Of a DNA stretch of 35,604 nt, positions 24,581 through 33,698 are shown in pieces. The first letter of the stretch is position 1. Every line of letters starts with the position of its first letter. Source of the stretch: Gordonia tangerina (GTDB taxonomy: Bacteria; Actinomycetota; Actinomycetes; Mycobacteriales; Mycobacteriaceae); the NCBI RefSeq assembly GCF_021556435.1, contig NZ_JAKGCU010000035.1, forward strand, positions 1 to 35,604. Direction: 5' to 3'. The notes beneath the pieces were generated by a model. That model was not told the origin of the DNA and searched no databases. It was given only the letters and a program-made list of their open reading frames with translations. A program made the position numbers and the translations under genes.

Positions 24581-25803
24581 CCGGACCGTTCGGCAGGCTC
24601 TTCAGCAGCCAGCGCAGCGAGTCGACGGAGGCCGAGGTCTCCCGCGAGGCCAAACGTGGCGGACGCAGCCGCGCCGGTATCGGCGTCATCGGCGTGGTGG
24701 TGACCACTCTCGTCGTGGTGGTCGCGATGCAGATGGACAACCTGCCCTATCTCCGCCCGATCAGTTCCTACACCGCCTATTTCGACGACGCCGGCGGCCT
24801 GGTCACCGGTGACATCGTGACGGTCGCGGGCGTCAACGTCGGCACCGTGCAGAACATCGAACTCGCTCCGACCGACGACGGCACCAAGGCGGCGGTGACG
24901 TTCCGGCTGAACGACACCGTGGTCCTGGGCACCGAGACGCAGGCGGCCATCAAGACCGAGACGGTGCTCGGTCGGCGGAATCTGACCATCCTGCCGCACG
25001 GTACCGGCCGGATCGAACCCGGTGGAGAAATCCCGAACGGCAACACCGTCGCACCCTATTCGCTCACCGATGCCCTCGACGACGCCACCACCACGCTGTC
25101 GGAGACCGACACCGACCAACTCAACGAGGCGCTGACCACAGTGTCGGCGGCGTTCGCCGAGACCCCCGACCAGGTGCAGGACGCGGTCGACGGAGTGGGG
25201 CGGTTGTCGAAGGCGATCGCCGACCGCGATAACACCCTGCGCGAACTGCTCGCCAAGGCCAATGGCGTGACGAAGATCCTCGGCGACCGCAACCAACAGA
25301 TCAACTCGCTTCTGGTGGACACGAATTCGTTGCTCGGCGAGCTGCAGATGCGTCGTGCGGCGATCGCCGAGCTGATCACCGGCGCCCGTGACGTGTCCGC
25401 GCAGATCAGCGGATTCATCGCCGACAACAACGAACAGCTGACGCCCACGCTGGAGAAACTCGACGGTGTGCTCGACATCCTGAACGACAACGAGCAGAGC
25501 CTGCGCGAGACCATCGACCGGCTCGGACCGTACGCGAACGCGCTGGGCGAAGCCGTCGCCAACGGTCCGAACTTCGACTCTCTGGTGGGTGTATCAACCT
25601 TCGGCGACTACACCGCGACCTTCCTCAAGGTGCTGCAACAGAAGTACCCGGAGGCAGCGAAGGCATTCAGCTACAGCGGATTCCCGCTGCTGCCGAACGC
25701 CTGGAGCGAAGCGCCACCGGCCGGCAGTCGGCCAGAATCGCCCAAGCCCCCGCCCGCGACCTATCCGACACCACCGCCGACGAGTTCGAGATCAGGAGGC
25801 TAG
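24577..25803 (+). CDS. mce4C: Mce4C sterol-transport protein
   Basis: 408 residues. A basic cytosolic N-terminus (1-33) precedes the anchor (about 36-54, IGVIGVVVTTLVVVVAM), the MCE domain (about 64-150: YFDDAGGLVTGDIVTVAGVNVGTV) and a helical stretch to about 330. It ends in a proline-rich tail (PESPKPPPATYPTPPP), typical of MceC proteins. The ATG at 24577 is used because it overlaps the mce4B stop and has GGAGG 11 bases upstream; a GTG at 24565 coincides with that ribosome site. mce4D starts 4 bases after the stop. Confidence 0.92.
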   Translation: MTGPFGRLFSSQRSESTEAEVSREAKRGGRSRAGIGVIGVVVTTLVVVVAMQMDNLPYLRPISSYTAYFDDAGGLVTGDIVTVAGVNVGTVQNIELAPTDDGTKAAVTFRLNDTVVLGTETQAAIKTETVLGRRNLTILPHGTGRIEPGGEIPNGNTVAPYSLTDALDDATTTLSETDTDQLNEALTTVSAAFAETPDQVQDAVDGVGRLSKAIADRDNTLRELLAKANGVTKILGDRNQQINSLLVDTNSLLGELQMRRAAIAELITGARDVSAQISGFIADNNEQLTPTLEKLDGVLDILNDNEQSLRETIDRLGPYANALGEAVANGPNFDSLVGVSTFGDYTATFLKVLQQKYPEAAKAFSYSGFPLLPNAWSEAPPAGSRPESPKPPPATYPTPPPTSSRSGG

Positions 25804-25807
25804 CGCG

Positions 25808-27061
25808 ATGACCAAACGTGTCCTCCAGGTGGTCGCCGGCGTCGTGCTCATCGCGCTCGTCGCGGTCGCCGCCTACCTCGGCTTCACCAAGGCGACGACG
25901 AAGTCGGTGACCGCCTACTTCCCATCGGCCACCGGCCTCTACAACGGAGATCCGGTGCGGGTGCTCGGCGTCGACGTCGGCAGCGTCACCTCCATCACAC
26001 CCCGCGAAGGCGATGTGCGGGTGCAGATGTCGATTGACCGTGACACCCCGATCCCGGCGGACGCCAAGGCGGTCGTGGTGGCCCAGAGCCTGGTCTCCGG
26101 ACGTTTCATCCAGCTGACCCCGGTGTACTCCGAGGGTCCCCAGCTCAACGACGGCGACGCCATCCCGATGAAACGCACAGCCGTCCCGATGGAGTGGGAC
26201 GACGTGAAGAAGCAACTCGGTGAGCTGACCGAGGCGGTCGGTCCGCAGGGGGCCGAACCGGGCACCGCCGCCACCGCCATCGACGTGTTCGAACAGAATC
26301 TCAACGGCAACGGCGCCGCGATCAACCAGTCGATCACCGAATTGTCGGACGTGATGGACACTCTCGCCGCCGGACGCGGAGACCTGTTCGCGACCATCCG
26401 CAGTCTGCAGAAACTCACCGATGCGCTGTCGGACAGCCACGAACAGCTCGTGCAGTTCAACGGGCGCATCGCCTCGGTCAGTGATGTGTTGGCCGACAAC
26501 ACCGATGCGCTCGACGGTGCGCTGCACAACCTCGACTCGGCGATGACCGACATCCAGGGCTTCATCGCGCAGAACAAGGATGCGTTGACGACGTCGGTGT
26601 CCGATCTCGCCCAGACGACCTCGATCCTGGCCGACAAGGACGAACAGCTGCGGGGCCTGCTGCATTCAGCACCCAACCAGCTCGCCAACTTCTACAACAT
26701 CTACAACCCGCTGACCGGATCGCTCTCGGGTGTGTTCGGTCTCGGCATGGGCAACAACCTCATCACGCTGCTGTGCGGCACCATGGACGCCAACAACCGG
26801 CCGGGCCAGAGTCAGGCCGACGTCGAACATTGTGTGGATGTGCTCGCGCCGATGCTGTCGACCATCGCCGTGGCCTACCCACCGTTCATGACCAACCCGG
26901 TCACCGGCATCAACGCCACTCCCGATCAGATCACCTACCAGAACGCGAGTGTGAAAGCGCGCGCGCAGGCCGGGGTCCGGGCACAGGACGCCCAGACGCG
27001 ACGAGACAACGGCGGCGGTGCCCTCGGTGATCTTCTCGTCCCGTGGGGAGCCGAGGGATGA
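25808..27061 (+). CDS. mce4D: Mce4D sterol-transport protein
   Basis: 417 residues. The anchor is at about 5-23 (VLQVVAGVVLIALVAVAAYLG), the MCE domain at about 32-115 (VTAYFPSATGLYNGDPVRVLGVDVGSV), and a long helical region reaches about 290. A C-terminal part carries Cys residues in LITLLCGTMDANN and VEHCVDVLAP. AGGAGG lies 7 bases before the ATG at 25808. The open frame upstream is the shadow of mce4C. The stop overlaps the mce4E ATG (ATGA). Confidence 0.92.
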   Translation: MTKRVLQVVAGVVLIALVAVAAYLGFTKATTKSVTAYFPSATGLYNGDPVRVLGVDVGSVTSITPREGDVRVQMSIDRDTPIPADAKAVVVAQSLVSGRFIQLTPVYSEGPQLNDGDAIPMKRTAVPMEWDDVKKQLGELTEAVGPQGAEPGTAATAIDVFEQNLNGNGAAINQSITELSDVMDTLAAGRGDLFATIRSLQKLTDALSDSHEQLVQFNGRIASVSDVLADNTDALDGALHNLDSAMTDIQGFIAQNKDALTTSVSDLAQTTSILADKDEQLRGLLHSAPNQLANFYNIYNPLTGSLSGVFGLGMGNNLITLLCGTMDANNRPGQSQADVEHCVDVLAPMLSTIAVAYPPFMTNPVTGINATPDQITYQNASVKARAQAGVRAQDAQTRRDNGGGALGDLLVPWGAEG

Positions 27062-28332
27062 CCGGGTCGATGATGCGGCAGGTGCGCCTGCTGGTGGTGT
27101 TCGCCACGGTGATCGTGGCCGCCACCGCGTGCGGATTCTCCGGGCTCAACAGCCTGCCGGTACCGGGCGCGCAGGGAACCGGCAACGGCGCTTACCAGAT
27201 CAGCGCGGTGCTGCCCAATGCCGCAGGGCTGGTGAGCAACGCGCCGGTGATGATCGACGACGTCACCGTCGGCTCTGTCGGTGACATCGAGGTGCGGGAT
27301 TGGAATGCCGAGCTCGACATCCGTCTCGACAAAGGTGTGCGGATACCCCAGGGTTCACATGTGATGGTCGGGATGACCAGCGTCCTGGGTTCGACCCACC
27401 TGCAGATCGTCGAACCCGACTCTTATGACGGGTACATGGCGCCCGGGGACCAGATCCCGCTGCCGGCCTGCCCGGAGTCGCCGAACATCGCGGCGCCGAC
27501 GACCGCCCCGCCGGAGCCCGACATCAACTCCGCACAGCAGGTGCCAGGGTGCTCCTATCCGACCACCGAGCAGGTGCTGAGCTCGCTGTCGGTGGTGCTC
27601 AACGGTGGTGGGCTCTCGCAGTTCGGCGACGTCGTGCACGAGATGGATGCCATCTTCGGTGGTCGGCAAGAGCAGATCCGCGCCCTCGTGCCGCGGCTGA
27701 ATGTGCTCGTCGCCGACCTGAATCGGCAGCGAGGCAACATCATCCGGGCGATGGAAGGCCTTGACCGGATGACCGCCGCGATCAACGAACAGACCCCGAC
27801 GGTGGAGAAGGCGCTAGCGGATGCCCCGGCGATCCTGTCGCTGCTCAATGATCAGCGACAGCAGTTCGTCACCGCACTCGATTCGCTGGGCCGGCTGTCG
27901 AAGACCACCAACGACGTGCTCGACGCCAACTCCGACGACATCGAGACCATCGTCGCGAATCTGGGCCGGGTGCTCGAGCAGACGGCCGCCGCAGGCCCGG
28001 CACTGCCCGGGTCGTTGAAGATCCTGCTGACCTTCCCGTTCCTGGAGGAAGCCATCCCCACGATCGTCAAGGGCGACTACGTGAACTCGGATCTGGTGCT
28101 GGACCTGACCTTCGAGAGTCTCAACAACACGATCTTCCGGTCGGTCGGCGCCGTCGGACCCGAGGCCGTCGCCGGCACACCCGCCGGTGCCGCCAAGCGC
28201 GGGCTGGACCCGTTCACCTCACCGCTGACCCCGGGCGGGGAGCGACGTCCGGACTCCGACGAGCCCGTTCCCGCGCCGGCCGCCACGCCCAGCGCAACGA
28301 CACCCCAGCGTGGTTCGGGAGGTGGCAACTGA
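27058..28332 (+). CDS. mce4E: Mce4E lipoprotein (LprN-like)
   Basis: 424 residues. A signal peptide with a lipobox-like end (IVAATAC, Cys about residue 25) replaces the plain anchor of the other Mce proteins, as expected for MceE/LprN, which is lipid-anchored. The MCE domain is at about 45-130 (ISAVLPNAAGLVSNAPVMIDDVTVGSV), then a helical region, then a Pro/Thr-rich tail (PVPAPAATPSATTPQ). The ATG at 27058 overlaps the mce4D stop. The stop shares one base with the mce4F start (TGATG). Confidence 0.91.
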   Translation: MTGSMMRQVRLLVVFATVIVAATACGFSGLNSLPVPGAQGTGNGAYQISAVLPNAAGLVSNAPVMIDDVTVGSVGDIEVRDWNAELDIRLDKGVRIPQGSHVMVGMTSVLGSTHLQIVEPDSYDGYMAPGDQIPLPACPESPNIAAPTTAPPEPDINSAQQVPGCSYPTTEQVLSSLSVVLNGGGLSQFGDVVHEMDAIFGGRQEQIRALVPRLNVLVADLNRQRGNIIRAMEGLDRMTAAINEQTPTVEKALADAPAILSLLNDQRQQFVTALDSLGRLSKTTNDVLDANSDDIETIVANLGRVLEQTAAAGPALPGSLKILLTFPFLEEAIPTIVKGDYVNSDLVLDLTFESLNNTIFRSVGAVGPEAVAGTPAGAAKRGLDPFTSPLTPGGERRPDSDEPVPAPAATPSATTPQRGSGGGN

Positions 28333-29756
28333 TGAAGATCACGCGGTTCGTCCGCATCCAGCTGATCATCTTCGCGGTCGTCACCGTGGTGGCGATGGTC
28401 GCGATGGCGATCTACTACGTGCGGATTCCGTCGATGGTCGGCATCGGGCGCTATCAGGTGGAACTCAACCTGCCCAGCACCGGTGGCCTGTATCAGAACG
28501 CGAATGTCAGCTACCGCGGCGTCAACGTGGGCAAGGTGGAGTCGGTGCGGCTCACCGAGAACGGTGTGCAGGCGACACTGTCGATCGACAGTGACACCAA
28601 GGTCCCGGCGTCGTCGCAGGCAGCGGTGCGCAGTGTGTCGGCCGTCGGCGAGCAGTACGTGGAGTTCACGCCGCGTGACGACGGACCGAGTGGAAACCTT
28701 CACGACGGGTCTGTTGTCACCAGCGACGATGTGCCGGTGGAGATCTCGTCGGTACTCGATCAGGCCAATGCGCTGCTCGACAAGGTCGGGGACACCAAAC
28801 TGCGCGCACTGATGGACGAGGCGTTCACCGCCTTCAACGGCACGGCCGAGGATCTGCGACGGCTGCTCGACTCGATGATCCTGTTGGTCGACGACGCGGA
28901 CAAGAACTCCGATGTGACCATCGACCTGGTCCGGCAGGCGGGCCCACTGTTGGCGACGCAGTCGGCGACCGCAGACGACATCCGCTCGTGGACCGCCGAT
29001 GTCACCGCCGTCACCGATCAGCTGCGCGCCAACAACCCGGAGATCACCGATCTGCTCGAGAAGGGGCCGACGACGGCGTCGCAAACCGAGCAGCTGTTCG
29101 CCTCGATGGATCAGACGCTCCCGCTGCTGATCTCGAATCTGGGTGTGGCGTCGAAGACTCTGGCGGTGTATCTGCCCAACCTCCAGCAGATCCTCGTCAT
29201 CTATCCGCGGCTCATCGACGCCCTGCTCACCTCGCTCAACGCCGGTGATCCGCGATACGGCCCGAGCGTGATGTTCTCACTCGGCTTCCAGGATCCGCCG
29301 CCGTGCACGGTCGGCTTCCTGCCGCGCTCGGACTGGCGATTCCCGTCCGCGCAGACGGCGCGGGAGCTCCCGCCGGGCATGCTGTGCCGGGTGCCGCAGG
29401 ACGCGCAGGTGGCGGTGCGCGGCGCGCGCAACTATCCGTGTGTGGAGTTCCCCGGGCGACGGGCACCGACCCCGGAGGAGTGTCGCACCGGTTACAAGCC
29501 GGAAGCCGGCACGAATGATGCCTTCCCGAACGGATTGCCCGGTGTTCGGCTGCCCAACGAACCGGCCGGTTACACCACGCCGGGGACACCGGCCGACCAC
29601 GAGCCCGGGCCGGCCGTCTATGCCACCAGTTACGATCCCGAGACAGGAGATTTCATCGGACCGGACGGAAAGACCTACAACGCCGGTACCGGACAGAATT
29701 CGCAAGGACAAGACAGCACATGGCAGAGCCTGATAACGAAGACCGTCGAGGGCTGA
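28332..29756 (+). CDS. mce4F: Mce4F sterol-transport protein
   Basis: 474 residues. The anchor is at about 8-29 (RIQLIIFAVVTVVAMVAMAIYY), the MCE domain at about 40-125 (VELNLPSTGGLYQNANVSYRGVNVGKV), and a helical part runs to about 300. A long C-terminal extension has Cys-containing blocks (PPPCTVGFLP, MLCRVPQDAQ, NYPCVEFPG, EECRTGY), typical of MceF. It closes the six-gene Mce set. The next gene starts within its last 37 bases. Confidence 0.92.
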   Translation: MKITRFVRIQLIIFAVVTVVAMVAMAIYYVRIPSMVGIGRYQVELNLPSTGGLYQNANVSYRGVNVGKVESVRLTENGVQATLSIDSDTKVPASSQAAVRSVSAVGEQYVEFTPRDDGPSGNLHDGSVVTSDDVPVEISSVLDQANALLDKVGDTKLRALMDEAFTAFNGTAEDLRRLLDSMILLVDDADKNSDVTIDLVRQAGPLLATQSATADDIRSWTADVTAVTDQLRANNPEITDLLEKGPTTASQTEQLFASMDQTLPLLISNLGVASKTLAVYLPNLQQILVIYPRLIDALLTSLNAGDPRYGPSVMFSLGFQDPPPCTVGFLPRSDWRFPSAQTARELPPGMLCRVPQDAQVAVRGARNYPCVEFPGRRAPTPEECRTGYKPEAGTNDAFPNGLPGVRLPNEPAGYTTPGTPADHEPGPAVYATSYDPETGDFIGPDGKTYNAGTGQNSQGQDSTWQSLITKTVEG

Positions 29757-30583
29757 CCCCGCCGGCCGGGCAGACCGGGCCGGTGCGTCGCGCACCGCTG
29801 CGGCGGCCCCGGCGGCCGGGCGCCCGAGAGACGAAACCCGACGTCGGCGGCGAGAGCCCACCCCTGTCTCCCGATGAGCGCGAAAGTGGCCCTCTGGTCC
29901 CTGAGGAGCGAGCTCGCGAGCGTCACGAAGGGCCGGCCGACGAATTCACTGACCGCGGCGCCGGTGACATCGAGGCCGACCCGACCGAGGTCGAACAGCG
30001 TCTCGGCTATCGGGCACGGCGCAAACGGCGACGCTCGACCACCCGCCCGGCAGCGCCGAGCACGACCGACAGCGTGCGCTATCGCGGTGCCCGGCGTTCG
30101 CGTGGCTGGATTGTCGGTGGCGCGGTGGGTGTGGTGGTCCTCGTGGCGAGTGTGGTCGCAGCGGTGGTGTTTGCCGTCGGCATCGGCCGGATCACCGACG
30201 AACAGGAACTGCGCCAGGAGTACTCGACGTTCGCCCAACAGATGGTGGTGAATCTGACGTCGCTCAACGCCGACAACGTCGACGACGCGATGGCGACGTT
30301 GGAGGACAAGACCAGTGGCCGCGCGCATCAGCAGATGCAGGACTCGATGAAGCAGGCGGTGAGCCTGGTGCGGGATCAGAATCTCGACACCAAGTCCACC
30401 GTGATCTCCGACGCCGTGACACAGGCGACCGCCGACGAGGGCACCGTCATCCTGGTGTACGGCTGGCAGATGAAGCCGGAGAAACCCGACGAGCAGACCA
30501 TCGTGCAGACCTTCCGCTGGCGCGTGCAGATCACGCGGATCAACGATGAACTGAAGATGACGAATTTCGAGTGGGTGACCTGA
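29720..30583 (+). CDS. Mce-associated membrane protein, Rv3493c-like
   Basis: 287 residues. A long, charged, probably disordered cytosolic N-terminus (1-125) rich in Arg, Glu and Pro leads to one transmembrane segment (about 130-155, IVGGAVGVVVLVASVVAAVVF). A periplasmic Mas-type domain follows (RITDEQELRQEYSTFAQQMVVNLTSLN to the end). Mas proteins stabilise Mce complexes. The ATG at 29720 overlaps mce4F by 37 bases, with AAGGA upstream. The stop shares one base with the next start (TGATG). Confidence 0.85.
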   Translation: MAEPDNEDRRGLTPPAGQTGPVRRAPLRRPRRPGARETKPDVGGESPPLSPDERESGPLVPEERARERHEGPADEFTDRGAGDIEADPTEVEQRLGYRARRKRRRSTTRPAAPSTTDSVRYRGARRSRGWIVGGAVGVVVLVASVVAAVVFAVGIGRITDEQELRQEYSTFAQQMVVNLTSLNADNVDDAMATLEDKTSGRAHQQMQDSMKQAVSLVRDQNLDTKSTVISDAVTQATADEGTVILVYGWQMKPEKPDEQTIVQTFRWRVQITRINDELKMTNFEWVT

Positions 30584-31179
30584 TGCAGCTCACCACACGT
30601 AGATTGCTCGTGGCGGCCGCCGTCGTGGTCACCGTCGCATGTGTCTGTGTCGCAGGCTTTCTGGGTTATCGCTACAACGAATTGCGGCTCTCCGAGCAGG
30701 CGCGTGATTCCTCCTTGGCGGCCGCGAAGGGATATGCGACGACCATGTTCGGCTACACCCCCGATAACGTCGAAGAGCATGTCGCGCAGTCGAAACAGGT
30801 GCTCACCGGAGCAGCCAAACCGACGTACGAAGACCTGGTGACCAAGAACAACCTGGTGTCGGAGGTGCAGAAGCAGTTGGTCGTGTCCGAGGTGACGATC
30901 CAAGACGCCGGGGTGGTGACCAACACCGCCGACACGTCGCAGGTGCTGATCTTCATGAACCAGTCGGTGACGCGCGGCGGAAAAGAGCTCGTGCGAGTCG
31001 ATCCCAGCCGTCTGACCTTCGACATGGTCGAACAGGACGGCCGATGGATGATCACCGGGATCGACGTGATCACCGACGATTCGTTCCGCAGCCGGATCGA
31101 GCAGACCGACACGCCACCGCCGGGTGCGGTCCCGTTGCCGGCCCCGAGTGCGCCTACATCGCCGACGCCGGCGGGCTGA
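30583..31179 (+). CDS. Mce-associated membrane protein, Rv3492c-like
   Basis: 198 residues. One N-terminal transmembrane segment (about 7-29, RLLVAAAVVVTVACVCVAGFLG) precedes a Mas-type periplasmic domain (GYATTMFGYTPDNVEEHVAQSKQVL, then DMVEQDGRWMITGIDVI) and a Pro-rich tail. The ATG at 30583 is coupled to the previous stop; an in-frame GTG at 30571 would add four residues. Last gene of the mce4 operon, followed by a palindromic repeat region that may end the transcript. Confidence 0.85.
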   Translation: MQLTTRRLLVAAAVVVTVACVCVAGFLGYRYNELRLSEQARDSSLAAAKGYATTMFGYTPDNVEEHVAQSKQVLTGAAKPTYEDLVTKNNLVSEVQKQLVVSEVTIQDAGVVTNTADTSQVLIFMNQSVTRGGKELVRVDPSRLTFDMVEQDGRWMITGIDVITDDSFRSRIEQTDTPPPGAVPLPAPSAPTSPTPAG

Positions 31180-31210
31180 CCTTTTCGTGTATGACGTGGT
31201 TCTCGCGACC

Positions 31211-31344
31211 ACCGGTGGTCGAGTAGGCCGACGCGCTAGCCGAGGTCGTATCGAGGTCACGTGAGGTGGTCTCGATACGCGACTCACTCCGTTCGCCGCT
31301 ACTCGACCACCGGGGTAGCGTTCGCCGCTACTCGACCACCGGGG
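31211..31344. repeat. GGTGGTCGAGTAG-type palindromic intergenic repeats
   Basis: An ACCGGTGGTCGAGTAG unit (31211-31226) has an inverted partner CTACTCGACCACCGGG (31299-31314, 15 of 16 pairing). A 25-base unit starting GTTCGCCGCTACTCG is then directly repeated at 31291-31315 and 31320-31344. The same elements recur at 35355-35463. A large stem-loop could form between convergent mas and aldehyde dehydrogenase genes and act as terminator. No gene is seen in 31180-31414. Confidence 0.75.
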
Positions 31345-31363
31345 TTCCGCAGCACAACACAGA

Positions 31364-31399
31364 ACCGGGGTCGACGACCTTGTGGCCGCCGACCCCGGT
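31364..31399 (-). terminator. Hairpin downstream of the aldehyde dehydrogenase
   Basis: ACCGGGGTCG and CGACCCCGGT pair perfectly over 10 bases around a 16-base loop, 15 bases past the stop of the minus-strand aldehyde dehydrogenase. GC-rich and without a T-run, as usual in this group. It would also block read-through from the mce4 side. Confidence 0.6.
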
Positions 31400-31414
31400 A
31401 TCCCCTGTGAGAGA

Positions 31415-32917
31415 TCAGGCTTGCGAGGTGTAACCCATCGGCATGAGGATGGACTTGTGTTCCAGGTAGGATTCGAGGCCTTCGCGGCCGTTCTCCCGGC
31501 CGATCCCGGAGTTCTTGTAGCCGCCGAACGGTGACGCGGGATCGATGGCATACCAGTTGATCCCGAGCGTTCCGGTGCGGATCTTCTTGGCCACCTGCAC
31601 GCCACGCTCCACATCCGCTGTCCAGATCGAACCGGCCAGACCGTAGTCGGAGTCGTTGGCGATGGCGATCGCCTCGTCGACGTCGTCGTAGGCGATCACA
31701 CTGATGACCGGGCCGAAGATCTCCTCACGCGCGATCGTCATGTCGTTGGTGACACCGGTGAAGATTGTCGGAGTCACATAGAAGCCGTTCTCCAGGCCCG
31801 CTGGGCGGGTGCCTTCGAGAACAGCGGTCGCGCCTTCGGCTTTGCCGGTGGCGACGTAGCCCTCCACCTTGTCGCGTTGCTTTTCGGTGATGATCGGGCC
31901 GAGCATCGTGCCCTCGGCGGTCGGAAGGCCCGGCGTGAACGTCTTGGCGGTGTCCACCATGGCGGCGACGATCTCGTCGTGCCGTGACCGCGGCACCAGC
32001 ACCCGGGTCTGGGCGACGCATGCCTGCCCGGCGTTGATCAGGCCGGCGGAGAACACCAGCATGTGAATGTTGGCCGCGAGATCGACATCCTCGAGGACGA
32101 TGGCCGCCGACTTACCGCCGAGCTCCAGCGAACAACGCTTGAGGTTCTCGCCGCAGCGCGCGGCGATGGCGCGACCGGCGGCCGTCGACCCGGTGAAGGT
32201 GATCTTGTCGACGTCGGGATGCTCGACGAGGGCTTTTCCGGTCTCCGGTCCGCCCGGCACCACCGATATCACTCCTTCGGGTACACCGGCTTCGACGAAG
32301 AGCTGCGCCAGCAGGTTCGCGTTGAGCGGGGTCTCCGGAGCCGGTTTCAACACGATCGAGCACCCCGCCGCCAGCGCCGGGCCGAACTTGTTGCACAGCA
32401 GGAACAGCGGCACGTTCCACGCGATGATCGCGCCGACGACACCGACCGGCTCGCGCGTCACCAGGGTCTCGCCGAACAGGCCGGTGCGTGTCTCCTCCCA
32501 CGGGAAATCGGTTGCGGCGCCTGCGTAACCCTGTAGCACGCCGGTCGCCGGTAATTGTTGCAGGGTCGCGACGTCGGTGGGAGTGGCACCCATTTCCGCC
32601 GAGACCAGATTCGTGATGTCGCCGGTCCGCTCGTTGATCAGGTCGGCGGCGCGATTGAGCACGGCCGCGCGTTCGGCGGGTGCAGTGGCGCTCCAGACAC
32701 CCGAGTCGAAGGCGGCACGCGCACGGGTGACCGCGGTGTCGACGTCGGTCTCGTCGGCGAGCGGAACCGAGCCGACACGTTCGCCGGTGGCGGGCGAGAA
32801 CACCTCGAGCGTCTCGGTCGAATGCGGGTCGACCCACTGGCCACCGATGAACAGTTGCGGCTGGTCGCCGGCGCCGACAAGGGCGGATGCCGGACGGGAC
32901 TCGACGGTCTCGGTCAT
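31415..32917 (-). CDS. NAD(P)-dependent aldehyde dehydrogenase, KstR-controlled
   Basis: 500 residues of the ALDH superfamily. The catalytic set is complete: Asn168 (IIAWNVP), Lys191 (IVLKPAPETP), Glu265 (SLELGGKS) and nucleophile Cys300 (NAGQACVAQTRV). The FTGSTAAGR cofactor loop (241-249) and the EEIFGPV motif are also present. It oxidises an aldehyde to the acid. The KstR box 44 bases upstream suggests a sterol-derived aldehyde or propionaldehyde-type product; Rv0223c is a comparable KstR-regulon ALDH in M. tuberculosis (recalled, not checked). The ATG at 32917 has AGGAG about 7 bases upstream. Transcribed alone, converging on the mce4 operon. Confidence 0.88.
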   Translation of the reverse strand: MTETVESRPASALVGAGDQPQLFIGGQWVDPHSTETLEVFSPATGERVGSVPLADETDVDTAVTRARAAFDSGVWSATAPAERAAVLNRAADLINERTGDITNLVSAEMGATPTDVATLQQLPATGVLQGYAGAATDFPWEETRTGLFGETLVTREPVGVVGAIIAWNVPLFLLCNKFGPALAAGCSIVLKPAPETPLNANLLAQLFVEAGVPEGVISVVPGGPETGKALVEHPDVDKITFTGSTAAGRAIAARCGENLKRCSLELGGKSAAIVLEDVDLAANIHMLVFSAGLINAGQACVAQTRVLVPRSRHDEIVAAMVDTAKTFTPGLPTAEGTMLGPIITEKQRDKVEGYVATGKAEGATAVLEGTRPAGLENGFYVTPTIFTGVTNDMTIAREEIFGPVISVIAYDDVDEAIAIANDSDYGLAGSIWTADVERGVQVAKKIRTGTLGINWYAIDPASPFGGYKNSGIGRENGREGLESYLEHKSILMPMGYTSQA

Positions 32918-32961
32918 AGATGTGCTCCTGAGTCGGGTGTGAACTACTCCACACCTGATAC

Positions 32962-32975
32962 TAGAACACGTTCTA
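32962..32975. promoter_or_regulatory. KstR operator, aldehyde dehydrogenase
   Basis: TAGAACACGTTCTA, identical to the box at 3515-3528. It ends 44 bases before the aldehyde dehydrogenase ATG. The upstream LON-domain gene (stop at 33009) points the same way, so the box marks the start of a separate transcript. Confidence 0.9.
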
Positions 32976-33008
32976 ACTTTGTGGCCAGGGGCGTCCCAGG
33001 CGCATCGG

Positions 33009-33638
33009 TCACCGACCGAAGCGGATCATCGCGGTCAACCCCTCGACGACGTCGTCGAGCACCGCGAGTTGGGCCGTGACGGTGTCGCATTCGAGCAATC
33101 GCTGTCGGTCCGCCGGGCCGATCGGCAACCGCAGTGTCCAGGCGAACAACCCGTGCTCGACGACGTCGTCGACGTCGAAGTGCGGCAGACCCGCCGGGAC
33201 CGCCTCCGGCCGTGTCTGCGCGACCTCGGTGACGAAGTCGGTCAGCCGGTCCCGCAGGTCGATGATGCGCGGGTGATCGTCGGCAGTGATGGCGGGTTCG
33301 GGCAGCCGCTCGGTGACGGCTCGTGGATAAGGGTCGTCGGGCAGCCATTCGGTCACCCGGAACCGCCCGGCTCCGGTGCAGGTCAGCGATGCCTGGCCAT
33401 CGGCCTGCCGCAGCACATTGTCGATGCGCGCATACGTGCCGACCTCGTGGCGCACGTCGCCGCCACCCACCTCATGGCCGCGCGCGATCAACACCACACC
33501 GAAGAACCCGGCACCGTCGGACCGCTCGGCGCGACCCAGGCAGTCCGAGAGCATCTGCCGGTACCGTGGCTCGAAGATCCTCAGCGGCAACGGTTCACCG
33601 GGGATCAGCGCGGTGCCCAGCGGGAACATCGGTGTCAC
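33009..33638 (-). CDS. LON substrate-binding domain protein
   Basis: 209 residues forming a single LON N-terminal (PUA-like) domain. The start MFPLGTALIPGEPLPLRIFEPRYRQML is the family hallmark, followed by FGVVLIARGHEVGGGD, GTYARI and a C-terminal helical part. There is no AAA or protease domain. Such stand-alone proteins are widespread in actinobacteria and of unknown role, perhaps adaptor-like. The GTG at 33638 is chosen because GGAGGG lies about 7 bases upstream; a GTG at 33659 is in frame but without a site. It lies 60 bases after mhuD on the same strand. Confidence 0.8.
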   Translation of the reverse strand: MTPMFPLGTALIPGEPLPLRIFEPRYRQMLSDCLGRAERSDGAGFFGVVLIARGHEVGGGDVRHEVGTYARIDNVLRQADGQASLTCTGAGRFRVTEWLPDDPYPRAVTERLPEPAITADDHPRIIDLRDRLTDFVTEVAQTRPEAVPAGLPHFDVDDVVEHGLFAWTLRLPIGPADRQRLLECDTVTAQLAVLDDVVEGLTAMIRFGR

Positions 33639-33698
33639 CGGCGGACCCTCCGGCGTCACAGGGCGGCCGTCATCGGTGTGCGAGGTTCGACGCCACCG

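Noticed and set aside
31211..31344. CRISPR array
   Set aside because: Only two direct units with a 4-base spacer plus inverted copies; palindromic intergenic repeats explain it.
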